From the NCBI GenBank assembly GCA_023014485.1, contig JAJOZX010000997.1, forward strand, positions 325,001 to 389,000: 64,000 nucleotides of DNA, written 5' to 3'. Positions 13,701-28,300 of the stretch are shown here, piece by piece; position 1 is the first letter of the stretch, and each line of letters starts with the position of its first letter. A program made the translations under genes and the position numbers. The stretch is from Bathynomus jamesi. Its lineage: Eukaryota > Arthropoda > Malacostraca > Isopoda > Cirolanidae. Under the pieces are notes generated by a model. That model saw nothing but the letters and a program-made list of their open reading frames with translations. It was not told where the DNA came from and made no database searches.

Positions 13701-15504
13701 TCCAGTCCTCCACGGTCCAGGAACGACGGGAGACACACCAGGCCAAACGACGCGTGGCATTAACTTTTGTAATCAGTGGCTTGTGTACAGCTGCTCTACC
13801 ATAATAACCGAGTCTGTGCATCTCTCTGCGGATAGTTACAGTACTAACGGAGGTACCGGATGCTCTTCCTACCTCCTCAGCGATGGAAGCGGCAGAGGAC
13901 GTGCGGGACTTCTTGACATGTCGTACCAGACTTCTTCTATCACGTTCCGTCAGTTTGCGTGGTCGTCCGGAACGTTTTTTCGCGTTAGTTGCACCGTCAT
14001 GCTTCCATCTCATGATAACATCCGCTTCAGTCGACTTTGGTATATCCTGTTTGGCTGCAATGTTTCGTATAGAAACGTTACTTAAATAACATCCGATGAC
14101 GAGTCCACGTTGGAACTCGGAGAGTTCACGTCCGCGCGGCATGGCTTCACAACGTTACTTGATAACTTAACAGAACACCTCAGCATTATAGTTTCGCCAC
14201 GCTTTTCCCAGCATACCTTTCGGCGAAAGTGATATTTGCAGAAATGCGGATTTTCCGGGTGTCCGAATACTTTTGATCATATAGTGTATATATATATATA
14301 TATATATATATACAGGGTGGGCCGTAAGTTTCCATACATAGGAAAAATTAAACGTTTGTTTTTATGTTTCAGATACCCTAAGAATATGCGTTTGACGAAA
14401 GAGCAACGAATTGAAATCATACTGATGGCTGGGTCGGGAAGCAGTCGCATGGTTGCAATGAACTTTAACAGACAACATGGAACGAACATCACACACGACA
14501 CTGTGACAAAACTTATTAACAAGTTTCAGAAACTGGAAATGTTGCAGATCAACCGCGAAGTGGTCCAAGACGTACAGCCACCGATGAAGACACAACAGCT
14601 ACGATACTTACAGCGCTTACACGGAGTCCCAGAAAAAGTACACGACGGTTGTCTGCAGAAAGTGGTGTCAGCAGATCGAGTATCAGGCGCATTTTGAAAG
14701 CAAACAAATGGCATCCATACAAATTGCATATGGCACAGCATTTGAGTGAAGACGACCCGGATAGACGGATGGAATTCTGTGAATGGGCATTAACCAAAGT
14801 GAACGAGGATGCAAACTTTTCAACTAAGATCTTGTTTACTGATGAAGCAAATTTTTACGTCAATGGAGAGGTTAATCGGCAAAACATACGTTACTGGAGT
14901 AATGCTAACCCTAACTGGCTGAGTCCGACGAAGATGCAAGGTGCCGGTAAAGTGATGGTGTGGGCCGGGATATGGGGTGACAGAATTATTGGACCAATTT
15001 TTGTCAGTGGAAATCTTAATGCCGAAAGGTATCTTAACATGTTGCAAGAAGAGATTTTCCCATCCCTGCTAAACGAGGAAGGTAACTTCCCAGTTTACTT
15101 CCAGCAAGATGGAGCTCCACCTCATTATGGTCTTCACGTGCGTCGGTATTTGGATCAGCAGTTTCCGGATGCTTGGATTGGTCGGCGTGGTCCTGTGGAG
15201 TGGCCTCCCAGATCCCCAGATCTCACCCCCCTTGATTTCTATCTTTGGGGGCACTTGAAGGCCATGGTGTATCAGGAAAAGATACGAGACATAAATCATC
15301 TAAAGGAACGTATCACCAACGCCATTACAAGCATAACGTCAACTGTGCTAATGCGTGTTCATCAACAGTGGAGAACACGTATTGAAATGTGTTTTCAAAA
15401 CAATGGCAACCATGTAGAGCATATTATATAAATAAAAATGGTTGTCCATAAAAAAATGTGTATTTTTCCTATGTATGGAAACTTACGGCCCACCCTGTGT
15501 GTAT

Positions 15505-15535
<31 letters not shown>

Positions 15536-18500
15536 TGGTGGTGCTTCGGTGATGTAGTGGTTAGCGTCGATGACTACGAATCCATCGACCCCGGGATCGA
15601 GACCCGGTGACGGCAGCCGGCGCGCAGCAAAACCCAGCTGTTCATCCTTCCACACAATGAAAAGAAAGTGGTTGGTAGATAAATGGGTACCTTGGGTGGC
15701 CTAGTGGTTAAGACGCTGTACTGCTGGTGGGGCGTGATTCGGATTCCACGTTAAACTGTAGGTCTGAAATGGAGTGAAAAGCTTGACCTTCGTCAGAATG
15801 AACAATTCGGGCGGAAGCAAAGCAAAAGTTACCAAAGGCAGTGGCCTACGTATCGGTTCACTATAATAAATAAATAAATAAAAAAAAAATGGTTGAGGTC
15901 ACCAATTTGGCCTACTAAACCAAATACACAATATTTAATAAAGGAGATAGAAATGACTTTGTGGTTTTTGTTTAATTATTAGAAAAATAGAATAACTATT
16001 TGTTTACAGCGATTAACAATTGTTTATAAGGAATTTGTACAATATTAAATGAAATTATTTCTTGTCAATGTAGAATGGTTTTATACAGTATGATAGTTAA
16101 ACGCTACGTTAATGACTAGCGACAATAATTAAGGTAATTTGATGTAGGGTACTGTATACTACAATATGAGTAAGAAAACAACTAGATAATAAAGTACGAT
16201 ATTGGATTTACAGCGATAAGTACTTATTATACTAATAAGTAAAATATATGAATGAACGAAATAACGAAGTGATACAAAAATACGATATTGGTACAATAAT
16301 TAAATAGGCCTACCGCGGTCGTAACGAGAGAGTTAATTTGAACGGTATTGAAGAAACTTTGAAGGGCCTACTCGATTAGGCAGAGTTTGTAGACGTTTTA
16401 GCGTTGAATACGAATAGTATATCACGATGTAACAAAACACTGTAGGCTGAGTGCCGGTGGCCTAGGAGAGGTTTACAGACCTGCGATTTTGACGAAACTG
16501 ACTGTGAAGACGGAAAGGCCTACCGGCGTAAACTGCGTGACGAAATCTTGAAAGGAAACTTGCTTTGTCGATCGAATTGTAGTGAAGGATGACGGGAGCT
16601 AGGACTAGAAGGATGACAGCAGTAATCTTGCAGAATTGATGTTTGCTTCTGGCGGGATGAAATTGGAGGTCGCCTCACGTGATGAATTCGTGTATACTTC
16701 ACTGTATAGTCAAATTGATGATTATCTTCTGTATGCTTGGACTGATGTTTTAAGGACTGAGACCAGCTGAGATCGAATGGCAGTACGTGACGAAAGACTG
16801 AGATTGAATTGAAGAGTCCAGATTCGAGAAGGAAGCAACGGGCAAAAATGAGATCGATTTGAAATGGATTTGCTCTTATATAGGCTCGGAGGACGCGTAG
16901 TTTTCACAGGCTTTTTTGGAGAACAGTAAAATTTGCTTTTCTCTTTGTGGGCTGTTCCTGCCCACATGGGTTTTATTGCTTTGTTTACTTCCACAAGCCG
17001 TATGAGAACGGCGCGGAAAGGAATTTCCGGTCCGTCTCTATATATATATAATTTTTTTCTTCAGCTGTCAAATAGGATTTTGATAACAAATGTAAGAAAA
17101 CTTCAACAAATGAAGAAGTTTGTTTGTGACTGTTGTGGGGTGGAGTTTCGAGCCTTGAAAAGAATTTTGTACCACTTACCTCGTTGCTTCCCCGGCCCTT
17201 ACCCCTGTAACAGCTGCTCCAGCATTTTTCTCACACTCAAGGACTTAAACTATCACAAAAAGAAGAATCACAGGTAGTTCTCTAGTAATTACATTTATTT
17301 TTGACATTGTTGTGAAACTGATTTTGTTTCCAAGGAACCATCCCATCCCATGCCATCTCAGGTCTGGTAAATCTGTCACTAATTCCATTCTCTCAAATGA
17401 AGATACAATTTTTTTTAACTTGAAAATCGACTCCCCCCCCCCCCCCCCCCCCTCCCTTTTTTTGGTATTGGTACTTATGGTCTTCTTTATTCTTATTATT
17501 TTTTGGTTTTATTTTAGAGGTGAAAAGTGCTTCACATGCGATGAATGCGGTAGAAGTTTTTTGAGGAAAGCTTCACTGCGGAAACATTGCATTAATAGAC
17601 ACGAATCAAAAGCCTTTTTGGAGGCCGTGGAATTGAAGAATTCAGTATGTCATAAATGTGATTTATGCCCAAAGAAATTCATTAAAAAAATATTCCTCAC
17701 AAATCATAAACTAAGAATGCACGGAATGGATAAGAAATTTTTATGTCAGGTAATATTTTTTCCTTGAATTTTGAGCTTATACTATTAAATTCTTAATTAC
17801 TGCATGCATTTGAATTTTGATGGCATATGGCACATAATTTTTTAGGTTTTACGACAAACTAGTAATGCTCTATTTTATAAGCCTTAAATGTTACTGGTCT
17901 TTTGTCTTTCAATTTGCGTTTGCAAAGGTATGTGGCAAGAAGTTCATGACAAACAATTCTTTAATGATTCACATGGATATCCATAAAGGGGAAAAGAAAT
18001 TTGAATGCAAATACTGCGACAGGCGATTTCGAAGAAAAGAGAAATTACTTCACCATGAGAGAATTCACACGGGTGAGGCTTCCTTCTTTTTTCTTGAATC
18101 AGACCAAATTGGCTTGAACTTCTCGAGTCATATTTAGTGTTGTTTTGTAGTCATTTCGACTGTGACGGTAAGGAAGGGTACAGTTTCAGTACTTAAATCA
18201 CTGAGGATAATGCGAGATTCAGCGAGTGTAAACGAGGAAAAGGAATCTATTTTACTGGGAGGTAGTTCAGACCACTTCATTGTTCTCGGATTACGTCGTG
18301 GCCAATATCATAACACCGCTTCCCGTCGATCAGCGCAGTTAGTCCGAGTTGGAAAGGGGTCTTCTGCGTCCAAATCATGTACTAACCCGGGGTTCAAATC
18401 CCACGTAAAGTTTTCTTCCGTTATGACCTTGGTTGTTTCGAAGGTAGTTAAACAACCCCCATAAAAAAACTATTCTCAAATGTGTTTTACATTTCTTAAC

Positions 18501-20072
18501 TGCAGTACATTATTTTATTATTTCTTCGAAGGCGAAAGGCCTTACGAGTGTGATCAATGCGAAAAGGCCTTCGTGTCAAAACCGAGGCTCAATGAGCACC
18601 TGAGGAGGCATGAAGCAGAGAAGAGGTTCGAGTGTCCCGAATGTGATAAATCGTATGCATCAGCTTGGGATTTGAAGAAACATATGAGGTAATTATAGCA
18701 AAGAAAACTAGTTTAAATACAATATATGTATATTATAGGCCGGGTCGAAAAGGGGTCAAGGTCAAGATTTTGCTTAGGTACATATTGTGAGGTTGATCAT
18801 TTTGTAATAGTAGTACCCACACCAAAAATCAAGGCTGTGGGACCTTCGCTACCGCCCCCCCCACCGATACTCACTTTTTTCCATATGAATTTGTATGGGA
18901 AATAGGCCGAAAATCGTAAAAATCGACCCTAAATATTAATTTTTTTTGCTTTCGGATGGCCAAAATCGGGTTCCCCGGCACGAATTACAGAATAGACCAT
19001 TCACCAACTTTTTTTGAGAACGCGGGGTAGGGGGTAGGGGTAGGGTCTTAAATCCGGTGCTGATTCATAGCACTGGATAGAAGACCTAATATTACATTAT
19101 TTTTGTTTTTTTCTTTCCAGATTCCTATTTAGGTACCTAGAATGTTAAAAGTTTGTATTAAAATACGTTATTTAATTTTAAAATATCAGTAATAAATAAA
19201 ATATAGTTAAAATCTTATTAAATTAAATTATGGCTACTAGAAAAAGAAGCCACAATGCAACCTTCGGATATCCAGCAAAATTTTCATCTGCCATGACGCC
19301 ATCAAAAGCTGATGTTGTAAGGCACTTCCATTTTATTGTTAGAGAGGAAGAATCTAAAGCACAGGGTAAAATAAGTAAAAATGATTGCTATAACGTAGTT
19401 GTTCAAGATATAAAAGAAATTTGGTATGTCACAGCCAAAGCGTTGAACGGGGTGTGAACTTAGTAACTAAATTTAGCCAGGAAAGAATTGGTTATATTAA
19501 TCGGCATAAATTTATTTTAAATACTTTAGAGTCTAGAAAAGAACTGCCTACTTTTGAGTGGAAAGGTCAATGGAAGGAATAAAAAAAACATTAGTTTTAG
19601 GTAAAAAAAATTATTGAATTTCGGTCTCTTAATTTCTAAATTTCTACCAATAATAGATAAAAATGTATGTATTAAATTTTTTTTTTCATGCATTTTTGTA
19701 TTTTTTAAATTCTTTTTCATTAAAAAATAAATATAACTGTTTTATAAGCGAACTTTTGTAATAATAAAAATTTTCGAAGTAAATCGCAAATTATCTCGAA
19801 TTTTCTGAAAAAACTGAAACCGGTAGGGGGGGGGGTTATGGGTCTTCAGAATTCAAAAATATTTTACCACCTCATTGAACCACCTCACACTATGTACGTA
19901 AGAAATAAAAAATTTTGACCCTGCCTAAATTGTATAATGTATATGATGTAAATAACTACGAAATAGTGCTCAAACGCTTTCGTCTAATGACATTCTCAGG
20001 AACACTGTTTCGTGTTTTATTTTCCTTCGTAGTTATTTTCATCATAAATATTACTCACATGTTACTTTCGTG

Positions 20073-20127
<55 letters not shown>

Positions 20128-20389
20128 AACTCAGAATGGTCCCCTGAGAAACTTATATGTTAAACACAGACCGTGCATGGAACAAGGAACTCTTCTGGGA
20201 AAATTAAATCCACTATAGTCCGAATAAGCTATATTTATGGGACCTCTTTGCGAGAGACCCGTTGCCCACGTCGGGCTAGCATCATGAAAAAGAAAAACTA
20301 TGGTATTTGTCATTTACCATTACTTATTCGGACTATAGTGGATTTAATTTTCCCAGAAGAGTTCCTTGTTCCATGCACGGTCTGTGTTT

Positions 20390-20424
<35 letters not shown>

Positions 20425-22292
20425 AATTATTTCACGAAAGTGACACGTGAAAAATATTTATGATGAATAAAACCACGAAGGGAAAAGAAACACAAAGGGG
20501 TGCTCAAGCGCTTTCGTCTAATGACATCCTCAGGAACACTCAGTGTTCCTGAGGATGTCATTAGACGAAAGCGCTTGAGCACCCCTTTGTGTTTCTTTTC
20601 CCTTCGTGGTTTTATTCATCATATATATATATATATATATTACACAGTACCGTGCAAAAGTATGAGTCCACTGTCAATCTGATAACTATTAGGTAATTTG
20701 TCGTATGAAAATTGGTGTTGATACTAAAATACACATTAATTAGAACCTCTGCTTCATATTAACGTATAAACTAAGTTATTACTTAAGTGTATAAAGTTGT
20801 ATTAGCTGGATGACCCTCTAGTCTGCATAAATTGGACTCGAGTGTTGATTTATTATATTATAACGCATGCGTTTAAAGATCTAGCGAACTATTGATGATG
20901 GATCTGCAGTAAATGCTCCTGAGCTATTGTTATATCAGTATTTACAATTAAAAGTATTGATATATTCACAAATTCTGAAAAACAAATTTATCCAAAACGT
21001 TTCTCATTATAATCCTAATTCATGCTGTTTTTTTTCTTTCACAGCCTTAAGAAATGACGAAAAGTACAATTTCTGATGAGATTAGATATAAAATAATACA
21101 TTTGCATGGTGAGGGACTGAGTCAAAGAAAAATAAGTGAATCTACAGGTGTTTCCAAAACTGGTGTAAAAACAATCTTGGCTCGTTAGAGATCAAATGGG
21201 ACCCCCAGTTGGTCGTCCTAGATTAGAGAGGCCTTCTAAGCCTTCTCCATCTGATCTACAATATCTAAAGATTACTACCCTTCGAGACAGACGCAAATCC
21301 AGCACTTCACTCGCAGCAGATCTCGAAAAAACAACAGGTGTCTCAGTTGATCCCTCTACTGTACGAAGGAAGCTTAACTCAGTTGGTCTCAGATGTCCAA
21401 TACTTGTGTTCCAAAGCATATTTTCTTCTCTTCTCTTTATTTCCATTCCTTAAAAGTGGCTTTTTTGCTGCAACACATCCTTTAAGACCTACTGAGTTAA
21501 GCTTCCTTCGTACAGTAGAGGGATCAACTGAGACACCTGTTGTTTTTTCGAGATCTGCTGCGAGTGAAGTGCTGGATTTGCGTCTGTCTCGAAGGGAAGT
21601 AATCTTTAGATATTGTAGATCAGATGGAGAAAGCTTAGAAGGCCTCTCTAATCTAGGACGACCAACTGGGGGTCCCATTTGATCTCTAACGAGCCAAGAT
21701 TGTTTTTACACCAGTTTTGGAAACACCTGTAGATTCACTTATTTTTCTTTGACTCAGTCCCTCACCATGCAAATGTATTATTTTATATCTAATCTCATCA
21801 GAAATTGTACTTTTCGTCATTTCTTAAGGCTGTGAAAGAAAAAAAACAGCATGAATTAGGATTATAATGAGAAACGTTTTGGATAAATTTGTTTTTCAGA
21901 ATTTAAGTGAATATGTCAATACTTTTAATTGTAAATACTGATATCACAATAGCTTAGGAGCATTTACTGCAGATCCATCATCAATAGTTAGCTACATCTT
22001 TAAACACATGCGTTATAAGTAATATAATAAATCAACACTCAAGTCCAATTTATGCAGACTAGAGGGCCATCTAGCTAATACAACTTTATACACTTAAGTA
22101 ATAACTTAGTTATACGTTAATATGAACGAGAGGTTCTAGTTAATGTGTATTGTGTATTTTAGTATAAAAAACAATTTTCATACGACAGATTATCTAATAG
22201 TTATCAGAATGACAGCGGACTCGTACTTTTGCACTCCTCTATACTTACGTCGTTTCTATACGTTAATATACTGCGCGGTCATTGCAGTTAAA

Positions 22293-22373
<81 letters not shown>

Positions 22374-25300
22374 TTACTTACTTACTTACTTCGTAGCCCC
22401 CGGGTTCTCTTATGCGAACCCGGCGGCACTCAGGTATCCCGCTACCACCGTGGGACGGGTCCATAGGTCTCGTAGAGAGGTAATGTTGGAGTTGTGTCTT
22501 TGTTGAGAAAGAGAGTGGCAGTGTAAGAGTAGGTGTTCTGTGTCCTCAGGGTGGAGGTAGCATTTTTGACAGGTGGAGGTGTCAGCTAGGTGGAGTCTGT
22601 GTCTGTATTGTTGGAGGGAGGGGTGGTGGCCTGAACGGAGCCTGGCCAGAGTAACTCTTGTTTTCCTTGGGAGGGTTTGTTCGCTCTGATGGACTACAGG
22701 GGGAGTATCGTGAAGGACAGTGTTGTGTGGTTGGTCGAGTAGGTATTTCCGGGTAAATTCTGTGTGGAGATGTTTAATGGGGTTGATGTTTAGGGGAGGA
22801 GGGGGGATATTGTTCAGTAGCTGCGAATAGTGAGCAGCAGGAGTACGTTTTTTGTTGCGGGGTGGGGGATTGTGTAATGTGAGATGGTGACAGGGGTGGT
22901 CTGGGGCCAGTGCTCTGGAGAAGAATTGAGTCCCTGTCATGTTCATGTGGTGTTCGATGGGGAGTATTTTCGTATCTGCATGTAGATGTGGGATGGGTGT
23001 GGTTCGGAGGCAGCCAGTAATGCTTCTGAGACCTCTGTTTTGTGTGGTCTGTATCTTTTTCTGGTTTGTGTGGGAGATGGACGGGGACCAGGCGGGGGCA
23101 GCGTAAGTTAGGGTAGTACGTACAAACTGTTTGTATAGGATACTAAGGGATTCCTTCTGCTGACCGAATGTTGTGGAGGTGAGTGTTCTGAGAGCGTTGA
23201 GTTTTTTGTTGCTTTGGAGCAAATGTTTGATATGTGAGGGGAAAAGGACATGTGTGTGTCTAGGGTGAGGCCGAGGATTGTTGGGGTTTTGTTTAGAGGT
23301 AGGGGATGTCCCATGAGGGTGACTCTCGGGTGTGCTTGGGATTCGTGGCGGTCTGAGGTTAGGAGGGGTGATGGAGGATTTTTGAGGGGATGCTGACATC
23401 CTATTATTAGTCAGCCAGAGTTCCAGATTGGTAATGTACTGCTGGATCAGGCGTGTGGCGGTGTTACGGTTATGGTGTTGTGCTGTTATGGTCAGGTCAT
23501 CTGCATAGGAGGAAACGTGGACATGGGGGGAGAGAGGTTGTGGGAGGTCGTGCATGAAAAGGTTGAAGAGGATTGGAGAGAGTATGGAGCCCTGTGGGAC
23601 GCCATTGTATAGTCTGTAGGTTTTGGATGAGTGTTGTTTGTGTATGACTTTGCCAAGTCGGCCTGCAATGAGATTAGTAAGTATATATATATATACTCAG
23701 AATGGTCCCCTGAGTTTTTTATGATACACACAAACCGTGCATGGAACAAGGAACTCTTCTGGGATAATTAAATCCACTATAGTCCGAATAAGTAATGGTA
23801 AATGACAAATACCATAGTTGTTTTTTTTTTTTGCGAGTGACCCGTCGCCCACGTCGGGCTAGCATCATGAAAAAGAAAAACTATGGTATTTGTCATTTAC
23901 CATTACTTATTCGGACTATAGTGGATTTAATTATCCCAAAGAGTTCCTTGTTCCATGCACGGTCTGTGTATCACACACACACACACACACACACACTTTT
24001 GCTGAGTGAACGACGGTTCAGTATCGATTTGCGGTCGACCCCTCTGTAGCATCCCGCCTCATTGCACCGAAGTGACCACACACCGATGTTAGATATTTTT
24101 CGCTTCATGGCCGTTCTCAAACAACCACAACGCGTTGTGAACGATTTGAAAAATATTGAATGCCCGGTTATGCCAACTGTACGCCCTTGACGATTGGTTA
24201 GGTTAAGTCGTGATATTTTCGTTAAAACTAACGAAAATATCACCGCTTAACCTAACCAATCGTCAAGGGCGTACAATTAACCGAACCGGGCACTCAATTG
24301 ACCTAACTGGGCACTCATTTGACCTAACCGGGCATTCAATTAACCTAACCAGTTGATTAATTTTTACATTTAAGTCTCTTTCTAAAGTTGCTTAAAATTG
24401 ATCGAAACCTACAGGAAAATTATTGATAATTATTTTTTAAAGGATTCTAGCACTTCTAGCATATCTGATTAACTTTGCTTTTTAATCGGTGAATACGTCG
24501 ATAAATATATGTCGTGTTTAAATAGAATTTGATGAAAGACATCGGTGTGTGGTCGTTTCAAATCGTCCACAACGCGTTGCGGTTGTTTGAGAACGGCCAT
24601 GAAGCGAAAAAATATCTAACATCGGTGTGTGGTCACTTAGGTGGTTCTACAACGCGTTGTTGTGGCTGTTTTTTTCGCTCACTGAGCGTTTTCGATATTT
24701 GGGTCAAACCAAATACCACTTATTACCCTTTTGAGTCAATTTTCGGGCACCATCTTTTACCTACTATAAGTAACATGAAAACAGCAAATAAATTCCTACA
24801 ACCCTGTGGGTACTGTAAAAAAGTAACAGATGAAGGAAAGGCAAGTAGGTGTGACCCCTGCCAAATCCTATTCGAATTCGGATGCCTGAAATGGTAAGAT
24901 GAAGAAATCGAAAAACAGCTGAATGGGATAAAGTTTTTCTGCAAAAACTGCATGATCGAAATAAACTCTTACGCTCTTTAAAGTAGAAAAAGACAATTAA
25001 GAGAAGGAAAAAGAGGAAATTGTGAATAGCGAACAGAGAAAAATAGAAGAAACGAGGAAACTGAAAAATGAACAGAGGAAACTAGGAAGAGGGAAGCGGA
25101 AACAAAAAAAAGTACCAACAGTCTAGGCCGGGTCGAAATCTAGTCAAAATTATTTTTTTTAGATGGGCACTATGTGGAGTTTATGAAATGATATCCTGAC
25201 CAACATACTCCAAAAGAAAGTTTATGCTCCCCTCCGTACCACTAGCATACTCCCTCTTATTTTTGGCTCCGCCCCCAAATTAAAAATAGTATCATAAATC

Positions 25301-28300
25301 AAAATGGAGATCATTTAGAGCATTTTTTTAATAGAGATGACCCCCCTTAAAATTGGATAATATACCTCATGTGCAATTTTCAGGCAATTATCCAAGAAAT
25401 TTCAAATCCTTGAAAAATTGCCGCATCCCCAAAAAGTGTTATCAGTATATAGAAAAGGGTGGCATAAACTTTAGTTTGGAGTACTGATTGCCTAGGAGAC
25501 CAATTCATAAACCTCATATAGGCCTAGTATATTTGTCTGAAAAGAAGACAATTAGTCTATTGTACCATTTATTACACAAAACAGCTTTGAAGTAAAAACA
25601 AAATTTAATTTAAAAATTACCTTCACAATTCACTAATTACTTGTGGATGTCCCTTGGCCCCATTGGCTTTTCCATTCAAACTGTGGCAGTCTTTTTCTTG
25701 ATTCCAGTTGATTGAGGATAAATTTGTGCCGATTGCCGTAGCCAATCCTTTGTTCTGATGCTTTTGTCACTAAGTTCACTGCACTTTCCACGCTTTGACT
25801 GTGGCATGAAAAGGCAGCAATTTTCAAGGGTTCTGTTCTTGTATGCAGTAGCTCTTCATTGCTGAAATTCCTTATCAAAGGTGGAGGATTGATAGCTTCC
25901 TTTCTCCAGTCAATCATCTCATAGTAGTCTCTGGAATCGAAATTTAGAGATTTAGGAAGCTCAAAATTTCGTGTGCCACTGAAACGTGTCCGACTGAGAA
26001 GTATCTTCTGAAGAGCATCTTCTCTGACATGTTGTCTGCTATCAGTAAGCATTGACAGTAGGATAGCTTCGGGATTGGCAAAATAGGCATTATTACGGAA
26101 CACCGGTTCTATAATAATGCGATGTTTTTCTTCCAATCCTCGCATCAAGACATTTAAGACAATCAAATGAAAAAAATTCCGTGCTCCGTCAGTAGCTTTA
26201 GGATGGGATTTGATATGAAACCATCCAGGAGCATATGATTTCGTGACGATGGTTACCAGTTCTTTCAGATTTTGTTCGGGATGCAAAGTCGATACATATA
26301 AACGAAGAATCCGGTTTGCTCGGGTAATCCAGCGAGCATGATGAATGGCACCTGGAGACCTGCGGGCTAGACTTTCAGATACCCATCCAGATTGCACTGC
26401 TAGGCACATATCATAGATATACTTTTGATCACTGCTCAACTCCTTCACGACATTCGGTGGTATATCTTGGACGTTGCCCTGAACTGGTGAAAATGCCACT
26501 AAGTCTAAAATGGTTAAATCACATTTCAATTTGGCTCCAATTGAACCTTTAAAGGTATTTGGCCCTGATGTTTTTCCGTCTATGGTTTCAAATATGTGTC
26601 TGAAGGGGAGTTCATTCATGTGTAAAAGAGACACGAGCCATTGAACTAATCTATGCAAAAAAATTTCAATCAATTTTATGGTACCAGCAATTCTACCAGT
26701 ATTGACAGCAGTACCGTCGCATAGCAGAGCATTGAGAGTGTCGATGCTCGCTGAATCAATTAAGAACGTTATAATTTCATCAGCTATACACCGAGCATTT
26801 CCTGCGTCAGGGCAGAGATGGTCTACATAGATACCTCCAGGGTCTTTGATCAGCACATAATGTTCTTCTTTCTCTTTTCCATGCTTGGTTAACGTATCAT
26901 CCTTTCTTCCATCAAACCCTATACATTCAATATTCACATCTAGATCTAACTATTTTTCTTGCCTACACGAATTCTCTCTCTCTCTCTCTCTCTCTCTATT
27001 TTCTTCCTATCAAGCATGTTAGATTGATCGATTATTCCCATATCTTTCAATGCAGCATTAACAATAGCTGCTGTAGCTCTCGAACTCGCACGGTAACGGT
27101 TTGCCACCAATGGTAATTCATTGTATGAATACCTATTTTGATCATTTTCAATCAATTCCACATCGGGCACGAATTCTAGCTCATTGTCACCGTCTTCTAT
27201 ATCTTCGCTAAAGTCATCTACTGAAGAAGATGGTACAACTTCCATAGCCTCTGCCATTTCCACTTGTGACCTTTGTTGCCTCTCTTGTTCTTCTCTTGCT
27301 CTTGAGAGGGATCGTCTTTGGACAGCGGCAGCTTTACGATCAAATGGCCCTAATTAATTTATTCTTTGCTTTTGGCCTACAAATGACTCCCACTCTACCA
27401 TTGGGATTTTTACCTCGCATCGACAAAACGGCCTTTCTATTTCTTTATCATAACATTTGCAAGTACAAATGTCAAACATTTCATCATATGAAGCAAGTTT
27501 TTTAGCAAAATTTTCATTCCTTTGACGTAGAGGAACCTTGTTCAAGGAAAGAGCTGATCTGATTAATCTTTCCACTGCAGAAGAAATAGATCTTTCTTGA
27601 ATGACAGGGAAAGAGAACATGGCCCAAATATCTTGAAGATCTTTGGTAACTATATTGTAGCAATCGTTCGCAGTTGCTGATCCCCTTGACTCGATTTTTT
27701 TCTCTCTTTTGAATGAAGAAATAGTGTGTGACAACGTCTGCCTTTGTAGGAATCATTGATCGGCGGAATTCAGTGGCAAAACCAAAAGCTGCATTCGAAG
27801 ATTTGTTTCTGGTTGACATTTTTTCAACCTTTTTAAAAAATTAAAAATCCAGCTTTTATAGAATCATGCATGGATCATAAGTAAATCTAAAGAGCATAAA
27901 TTCTTATAATTCCTGTAAAAATATATGATAATTAGAACATGAAATTTATTGGTATTGAATTTGAAATTCAACACAGCTCAGTTTGTGTAATCAATTTTCT
28001 GATATAGCAAATATTTTGAGAAAATACGCGTGGTGAAAATTTTGAGAAATCCAAATTTTTGAGGTAATTGCCTGAAAATTGCACACGATATATATTATGC
28101 AATTTTAGGGGGGGTCATCTCTACGAGAAGATGCTCTAAATGGTCTCCATTTTCATTTATGAGACTATTTTCATTTTTGGGGCGGAGCCAAAAATAGGAG
28201 GGAGTATGCTAGTGGCACGGGGGGGAGCATAAACTTTCTTTTGGAGTATGTTGATCAGGACCCCAGTTCATAAGCCCCACATAGTGCCCGATCTGCCCCC

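Noticed and set aside
13235..14089. Plus-strand open frames opposite the Tc1 transposase
   Set aside because: Shadows of the minus-strand transposase; they show no protein-family signal.
24270..24360. Telomere repeat remnant (CCTAA)
   Set aside because: The pentamer occurs once per 21-bp unit rather than as a tandem array, so it is a minisatellite.
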